Assembly: GCF_045679555.1 (NCBI RefSeq)
Contig: NC_092099.1
Coordinates: 10,772,076 to 10,836,075 of the forward strand
Length of the DNA: 64,000 nucleotides
Direction: 5' to 3'
From: Salvelinus alpinus
Lineage: Eukaryota; Chordata; Actinopteri; Salmoniformes; Salmonidae
Every line of letters starts with the position of its first letter. Within the stretch, counting starts at the first letter, position 1. Both the position numbers and the translations under genes were made by a program. The notes beneath the pieces were generated by a model. That model was not told the DNA's origin. It did not search any database and saw only the letters and a program-made list of their open reading frames with translations. Below are positions 58,240 to 64,000 of this stretch, one piece after another.

Positions 58240-59397
58240 CTTGACGTTGCAGCACAGCAAGATTCTCAGTAGACAGGGGGCATGGGATGTCAGGAACAAT
58301 GACCCCATTGTCAGTGTTTCCAGATTATCCACCTGCTGAATCTGGAATGCTCAAAAGAAACAAATCTGTATTAGTGATGATACGTTTGGCAGCAACAGGG
58401 GCTTGATAGTCCAGTGAAAATGGCTGAGTGTTTATGTGGTGTAAACCTTAAAATTAGCAGCTGACATCTTAAGTGTTTTTTATTAATGCATGTGAGACAG
58501 GTTCCATGTACAACAAGACAGGCAGAGATGAAGAGAGAAAAATAACACAGAACAATTTAATTACCTCTGGTTATGGACACTTTTGCCAGCAATAAAGCTT
58601 CCACGGCCTGTTCCTCGGACAGTGAACATCTGGCAATATCTACATTTCCGACCCCTTGATCAGCTTGCTCTCTGAAAGTAAAGAAAATAACTTATTTTTT
58701 GTAGATATGAAATCAATAACTGAGATATGACCGTTCAATCTAAAGCAGCAGATGTCATTTTCAGGATACGTCAATAAAGCACAGAAATCTTAACACCAGA
58801 CTGGTATTGTGGTTGTTCATTAGGTGATGGGAAATATGCATACAAAATAACATACTTACCTTCCTTGAAAATCCATCTATACCGCCAAAGCTGACAATGT
58901 TGTATCTTGAAAAAAAGCATTGGAATTAAAAGTGAAATGGTTAACCTAATTAACCTGCTTCATTATTTATTCATTACCAGTTGATGAAGAACAACTCCTA
59001 TTTCATACATCGTTGAAGATTTGTCTATGAATATGTAAGAATAAAAAAGTTTAAATTACTTCTTAGATTAGATGGACACATCTTAGTATCTTATCAATAT
59101 ATGATTTGTATCAATGTGAACGAGAGACAGGGGAGCAGGAACAGAGTATTTTTGCCGAGCAATTCAAAAAGAAGCTGGATCATTCTGGCAATGATACCTG
59201 CACCATCTCCATGCTGCAAAGACTCCCTAACTCTCGCCATCGTACACGATGGCCCATTGCTTGGAGACTTCCCTTTGACCAATTTAAAGCCCACATGGGG
59301 CATCCTTGCCTTAATGGCCCTGGCTTTCTGGTCTAACTCTTCATCTGACATATCAGAATAGCATTCCCTGACAGACATACTGTGTTCTTTCATCCTT
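58240..59397 (-). pseudogene. Decayed DDE integrase-like gene (fish multicopy integrase-core family)
   Basis: Minus-strand exons: 59397-59090 (RECYSDMSDEELDQKARAIK, then the RVRESL segment and, in a shifted frame, SLVHIDTNHILIRY), 58905-58860 (RYNIVSFGGIDGFSRK), 58671-58565 (ADQGVGNVDIAR and, shifted, MFTVRGTGRGSFIAGKSVHN), and about 58340-58240 (VDNLE, then DNGVIVPDIPCPLSTENLAV). The order and content match an integrase-core family with introns that is multicopy in fish. HIDTNH and GVGNVDIA supply the D and D regions of the core. Frameshifts in three exons and a lost donor after 59090 show it is dead. Whether the family is mobile is not shown here. Confidence 0.78.
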
Positions 59398-59689
59398 CTG
59401 TAAAAAAAAAGCTAACCGTTACACTGTCATGAAATATGATTATATATCGACTACGAAACAAATAGGACATGGCCTGCGTATGAGTTGCCATGAAAGACAG
59501 TTAGATGAATTCAACTGAAAATGGCGAGAACAGGCGTTCGTAGCTAAATGTTTTTGGTTAGTTTGAGAATAATAATTGCATGATTTATAATTCTACAGTA
59601 TGTATGTATCTATGTAATATAGTAGAATGTTAGCTCCTACGATTCAGTCTCGGTTTATAACTACTAGCTATGTAGAAGTTGGACGGAGG

Positions 59690-59760
59690 AACACCCAGTG
59701 CTGCTTACCTGAGTTGCCATCATCACACAGTCCTTCGTAGGTGTCTGCTATGACTTCCTT
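59690..59760 (-). other. Possible upstream exon of the integrase-like pseudogene
   Basis: On the minus strand GGCAACTCAG is followed by GTAAGC at about 59709, a good donor, and the preceding 50 bases are not low-complexity. I see no protein match. It could be a non-coding first exon. Confidence 0.25.
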
Positions 59761-60275
59761 TGTGTCGGAAAGAAAGGCTGTATTGGTTGTAGCCAAACTG
59801 ACACTCAAAAAATTGCCAAAATGGAGGGTGGTTGATAGCAAAATTAAATTGAAGTTTTGTTTTCAAATAATATTTTTGGGGAATAAAATGCATAAAGTTT
59901 TACACTCTATTACAAAATATTCGATTTTGTACGGTGAAGCCTCGTTTTTGCTTTCAGTACAATTATTTTTGATGGAAAATAAAAAAGTTTCACCCTAGAC
60001 AAAAAGACATCCATTTGATGCAAGTTGGGGAGGGGGGCTAATAGCTGAACTATAGACTATTCAACCGTTACTAAAGAATAGTCTTAATAGCCGAGCTAGG
60101 TGTGAAAACCACCCGTCCTACCACAGACTAGATTTTCCCTAACGACCAAGGGGGAGGGGAGTTAGAGCACTCGTTATGCTTTTGGGGCCCAGTGCACTAC
60201 TGTGTCTCTAACTGACAATGAATGGGCAATATAAACCAAATAATAAACTGATAATTGTGCACAACTTCAAATGAA
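59761..60275. other. No gene recognised
   Basis: Non-coding. It includes the second copy of the GGAGTTAGAGCACTC phrase at about 60157-60171. Confidence 0.45.
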
Positions 60276-60279
60276 ACAA

Positions 60280-60348
60280 GCAGGGAGCAGGTTTCGAACC
60301 GTCAACCTTCTTGTCCAGCGTGCTATCGACTGTGCACCAAAAGAGTCG
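60280..60348 (-). repeat. tRNA-like segment, possibly SINE-derived
   Basis: On the minus strand GTCGATAGCACGCTGGAC resembles an A-box region, and GACGGTTCGAAACC, about 15 bases on, is a good B box. Stems are imperfect and no full cloverleaf forms by eye, so a tRNA-derived relic is likelier than a tRNA gene. Confidence 0.4.
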
Positions 60349-60639
60349 ATAGAGCGCGTCCTCGCGGTAGCTTGCTACTCAATGTAATAAAGTAATAACT
60401 TTTCAAATAAGTTACCTTACACGTTATGTTGGCCGACAATTTGTTAGCTACGCTGTTCTTACGAACCACATAGCATATCATTACAGCAGTATGTACCTAA
60501 CGTTAGTACTTATACATCAAACTTGACAGTATATTAACTATAGGATATCTAACTACCCAACGTTTATTGACTTGATTATTCCCATCATTCTTAGCTTAGC
60601 TAAATGGTATAGTCGTTGTACGTTCTCAATGGATATTCG

Positions 60640-61030
60640 GGTGCAATCGTAAATTCGCTCTGGCTATCTACTCTGATTTCAGAATACTCTCGTCTGAGTG
60701 TACCAGAGTGCAGAACAATGAATTTACGAGCGCTCAACACCTGTTGAATATGGCCGGTGTCAGTAAACGTCAGCAAAAAAGCTTAATTAAATTGTTTCCA
60801 GCAGCATAGTTAGTCACCAACGCTCTGGTTAACACGAAAACTGCCTAACCAGCTCTGCTAGGGCGAGTAAAATGGTCAGAGCGGTCTCATTTGTGTCTGG
60901 AAGTAGCTAGTAAGCTAGCCAACATTAGCTTGGGTGCTTGACTGCCGTTGTAAGGGCAGAACGCTCAAATCAACCCTACTCCTCAGCCCGAACGCTCCGA
61001 GTGTGAAACGGTCTGAATTTACCCAGAGGG
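60640..61030. repeat. Dispersed repeat, copy 2
   Basis: A longer relative of 49385-49670 with the same block order. Both ends read toward CGTAAATTC / TCTGAATTTAC type sequence (60650 and 61012-61022), suggesting terminal inverted repeats. Confidence 0.7.
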
Positions 61031-61082
61031 TTTTTCTTGGAATAGAAACACCATAATATTAATCAAATTCATTAAGCAAGTA

Positions 61083-62706
61083 CCAGTCAAAAGTTTGGAC
61101 ACACCTACTCATTCCAGGACTTTTCTACATTTTTACTATTTTCTACATTGTAGAATAATAGTGAAGACATCACAACTATGAAATAACACATGGAATCCGT
61201 TAAGAACAAATTCTTATTTACAAGGACAGCCTACTCCTTCCTATATATGGAAGACTATCAAATGCTTCTCAAAGATGCCCTCTGGTGGTAAAACTAGCAA
61301 TAATTTGCATTAACAGAAAGAATGGCTGACAATTTAAATATATTTGAGATTCTTCAAATAGCCACCCTTGATGACCACTTTGCACACTCTTGGCATTCTT
61401 CTTGGTATTCTCTCAACCAGCTTCACCTGGAATGCTTTCCCAACAGTTTTGAAGGAGTTCCCACATATGCTGAGCACTTGTTGGCTGCTTTTCTTTCACT
61501 CTGCGGTCTGGCTCATCCCAAACCATCTTAATTTGGTTGAGGTCGGGGGATTGTGGAGGCCAGGTCATCTGATGCAGCACTCCATCACTCTCCTTCTTGA
61601 TCAAATAGCCCTTACACCGCACGGAGGTGTGTTTGGTCATTGTCCTGTTGAAAAACAAATGATAGTCCAACTAAACCCAACCCAGATAGGATGGCATATC
61701 GCTGCAGAATGCTGTGGTAGCCATGCTGGTTAAGTGTGCCTTGAATTCTAAATAAATCACTGACAGTGTCACCAGCAAAGCACCCGCACACCATAACACC
61801 TCCTTCTCCATGCGTTACGTTGGGAAATACACACGCGGAGATCTTCCGTTCACCCACACTGCGTCTCACAAAGACACGGAGGTTGGAACCAAAAATCTCC
61901 AATTTGGACTCCAGACCAAAGGACAAATTCCCACCTGTCTAATGTCCATTGCTTGTGTTTCTTGGCCCAAGCGAGTGTCTTCTTCTTCTTATTGGTGTTC
62001 TTTAGTAGTGGTTTCTTTGCAGCAATTCGACCATGAAGGCCTGATTCACACAGTATCCTTCTGAACAGTTATTGTTGAGATGTGTCTGTTACTTGAACTC
62101 TGTGAAGCATTTATTTGGGCTGCAATTTCTGAAGCTGTTAACTAATAAATTTACCCTCTGCAGCAGAGGTGACTCTGGGTCTTCCATTCCTGTGGCGGTC
62201 CTCATAAGAGCAAGTTTTATCATAGCGCTTGATGGTTTTTGCGACTGCACTTGAAGAAACTTTCAAAGTTCTTGAAATTGTTCATATTGACTGAACTTCA
62301 TGTCTTAAAGTAATGATGGACTGTTGTTTCTCTTTGCTTATTTGAGCTGTTCTTGCCATAATATGGACTATTTTACCAAATCTTCTGTATACCCCCCCTA
62401 CCTTTGGCTCAAACGCATTCAGAAGGAAAGAAATTCCACAAATTAACTTAACAACGCCCACCTGTTAATTGAAATGCATTCCAGGTGAATACCTCATGAA
62501 GCTGGTTGAGAAAATGCCAAGAGTGTGCAAAGCTGTCATCAAGGCAAAGAGTGGCTATTTTGTTTTGTTTAACACTTTTTTGGTTACTACATGATTCCAT
62601 ATGTGTTATTTCATAGTTTTGATGTCTTCACTATTATTCTACAATGTGGAAAATAGTAAAAAATAAAGATAAACCCTTGAATGAGTAGGTGTACTAAAAC
62701 TTTTAG
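61083..62706 (-). mobile_element. Tc1-like transposon, inactive
   Basis: The left end CAGTCAAAAGTTTGGACACA and the right end (inverted, GTGTACTAAAACTTTTAGTA) bracket minus-strand transposase remnants. The region 62320-61940 has frameshifted DNA-binding domain. 61926-61612 includes SFVFQQDNDQTH with the second aspartate. 61670-61413 has WPPQSPDLNQIKMVWDE, in which the NPIE glutamate is lost. About 140 bp near 61199-61335 replace the normal subterminal sequence and include a TTAAGAACAAATTCTTATTT repeat phrase. Confidence 0.9.
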
Positions 62707-62974
62707 TAAAAAAATATATATTTTTTGTCTTAAAGAAAATACTGTGTGATGCCTGGGCTTCTTCCTGGAGTGGGTTCTAGATACAGAAACAGAATTCCTT
62801 GCCTGCGTGTGTCATTGGAGCAGAACTGTATCCCGTGAACTGTGTCCTTCTAGAGGGATTAGACATTATGCTGGATTTCAGATTGCAGATGACTCATGAG
62901 TACTCTCTCAATTTACTGTTTGTTTATTATTGGACGTGCAATTTCATCATTCCCATCATCTGCTGAACACCAGT

Positions 62975-63380
62975 TCTCTTACTTACAGATTGTTACACCA
63001 GATAGTGGGATTTAACCAAAGATGTTTGGTATCCATTACTGGGAGTTACAGGATAGGTACTGTTTTGTGTGGCACAGAGAATTTTCAACCAACCTTAGCG
63101 ATGCCACCTTCATCCTCGAAAATGTCCTTGTTCAATGTCTGGGGGAAAGTTGTAATTTATAAAATGCTCCTTAAAGTAATCCAACAATATGTGTGCTTCC
63201 ATCGTGTCTATTTCAAGTCTTTTCACTCATTGATCGAGACAGGTTTGTCTTCATGACATGCAGCACTTTTGGGGTGGACACCCACCTGTCTCGATCAATG
63301 AGGGAATTCTTGAAATAGACAAGATGTCGGCAAAAGTATTTGGGTAAATCACATTATCCGGTGTAACAATCTGTAGCTAC
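62975..63380. repeat. Large imperfect inverted repeat
   Basis: The inner arms pair perfectly over 19 bases (63226-63244 with 63284-63302) around a 39-base loop and again over 12 bases (63205-63216 with 63309-63320). Outer arms pair at about 62984-63017 with 63343-63377 (ACAGATTGTTACACC and GGTGTAACAATCTGT). The left gap is about 187 bases and the right about 22, as if the left arm carries an insertion. Confidence 0.85.
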
Positions 63381-63699
63381 AGTTCTCTGCACTTGTGTCT
63401 CTAGACCTGAGACACATTCGGACAGTGAACTACACTGTTCATACTTATTTTTAAGTTACTTTTACCATATACATTTTTTGTTGAATACCCAGTTCTCTTG
63501 AGTTAGCTTTAAATAGTGTACACTCCTGTGTTTTAGAATTTGACAAATAGCCAAATAATTTTTGTTTACCTGAATGTCTAGCATCTGTTTGATGCTACAG
63601 TGCCCTGTACAGCTTATATAAATATATTATGTGAATCCTTAAGGGCAGACATATTTCAAAGATTGATAGAAAATATCCATATTTATTTTATGGTGGTTC

Positions 63700-63880
63700 G
63701 GGCTCTGCAACCCTGTTCCTGGAGAGCTACCATCCTGTAGGTTTTTACTCCAACCCTAATCTAGCACACGTGATTCTAATAATTAGCTGGTTGATAAACT
63801 GAACCAGGTTAGTTAACTGGGGTTTGGTGCAAAAACCTACTGGAGGGTAGCTCTTCAGGAACAGGTTTGGAGACCCCTGT
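63700..63880. mobile_element. Foldback MITE (CTGTTCCTGGAGAGCTACC ends)
   Basis: The left CCCTGTTCCTGGAGAGCTAC and the right GTAGCTCTTCAGGAACAG pair, together with inner TGTAGGTTTTTACTCCA and AAAAACCTAC segments. A common teleost foldback element with no gene. Confidence 0.85.
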
Positions 63881-63889
63881 TATACCACA

Positions 63890-64000
63890 GGGGGTTGGTG
63901 GCACCTTAATTGGGGAGGACGGGCTCGTGGTAATGGCTGGAATTGAATTAATGGAATGGTATAGCATACATTAAACATGGTTGGTGAAGGTAGGAAACAA
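63890..64000. mobile_element. Partial MITE at the window edge
   Basis: GGGGGTTGGTGGCACCTTAA and GGAATTGAATTAATGGAATG resemble the left half of the element at 33410-33546. It continues past position 64000. Confidence 0.6.

Noticed and set aside
60280..60348. Candidate tRNA gene on the minus strand
   Set aside because: A- and B-box-like sequences exist, but an acceptor stem and full cloverleaf could not be formed, so I list it only as a tRNA-like relic.

Overview
This window is nuclear DNA from a teleost fish, almost certainly a salmonid. The evidence is the very dense Tc1-like DNA transposons, including several copies of the type from which Sleeping Beauty was reconstructed, a tRNA-derived SINE of salmonid type, many foldback MITEs, and a vertebrate gene with GT-AG introns. 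No bacterial genes, CRISPR arrays or rRNA genes are visible. I found no clearly new molecular system. The window holds one intact host gene, one dead host gene and a layered record of transposon insertions.

1-10.1 kb is a transposon pile-up on the flank of the host gene. In order it contains a cut-off Tc1 copy, a Tc1 copy split by a TTAA-flanked (piggyBac-type) non-autonomous element, a 3.8 kb Ty3/Gypsy element on the minus strand, a Sleeping-Beauty-type Tc1, an internally deleted Tc1 and a Tc1 relic. Many junctions are (TA)n tracts. The Gypsy element has integrase upstream of reverse transcriptase, the unusual Gmr1-type order.

11.0-19.5 kb holds an apparently functional GMPPA gene (regulatory alpha subunit of GDP-mannose pyrophosphorylase) on the plus strand. 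I resolved 12 constitutive exons in phase plus one candidate 15-nt microexon. One intron has a GC donor. Two Tc1 copies lie in introns so that exons 9 and 10 sit on a small island between them.

20.4-36.0 kb, on the opposite strand and convergent with GMPPA, holds an unprocessed pseudogene of RACGAP1 (centralspindlin RhoGAP). At least ten exon remnants are recognisable, with frameshifts, stops and damaged splice sites. Its introns are full of transposons. The largest block is a Tc1 copy (24.5-32.5 kb) split by a LINE that itself carries two further Tc1 copies. One of these encodes an uninterrupted 340-residue transposase with the D153/D244/E279 triad.

36.0-64.0 kb is mostly non-coding. It holds foldback MITEs, a 14-copy 29-bp minisatellite, a deleted hAT element with a target duplication, a solo LTR with a 5-bp target duplication, a 5'-truncated Rex1-like LINE, a decayed multi-exon copy of a DDE integrase-like gene family (58.2-59.4 kb), further Tc1 copies and large inverted repeats. 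A candidate exon of an unidentified gene lies near 39.95-40.06 kb.
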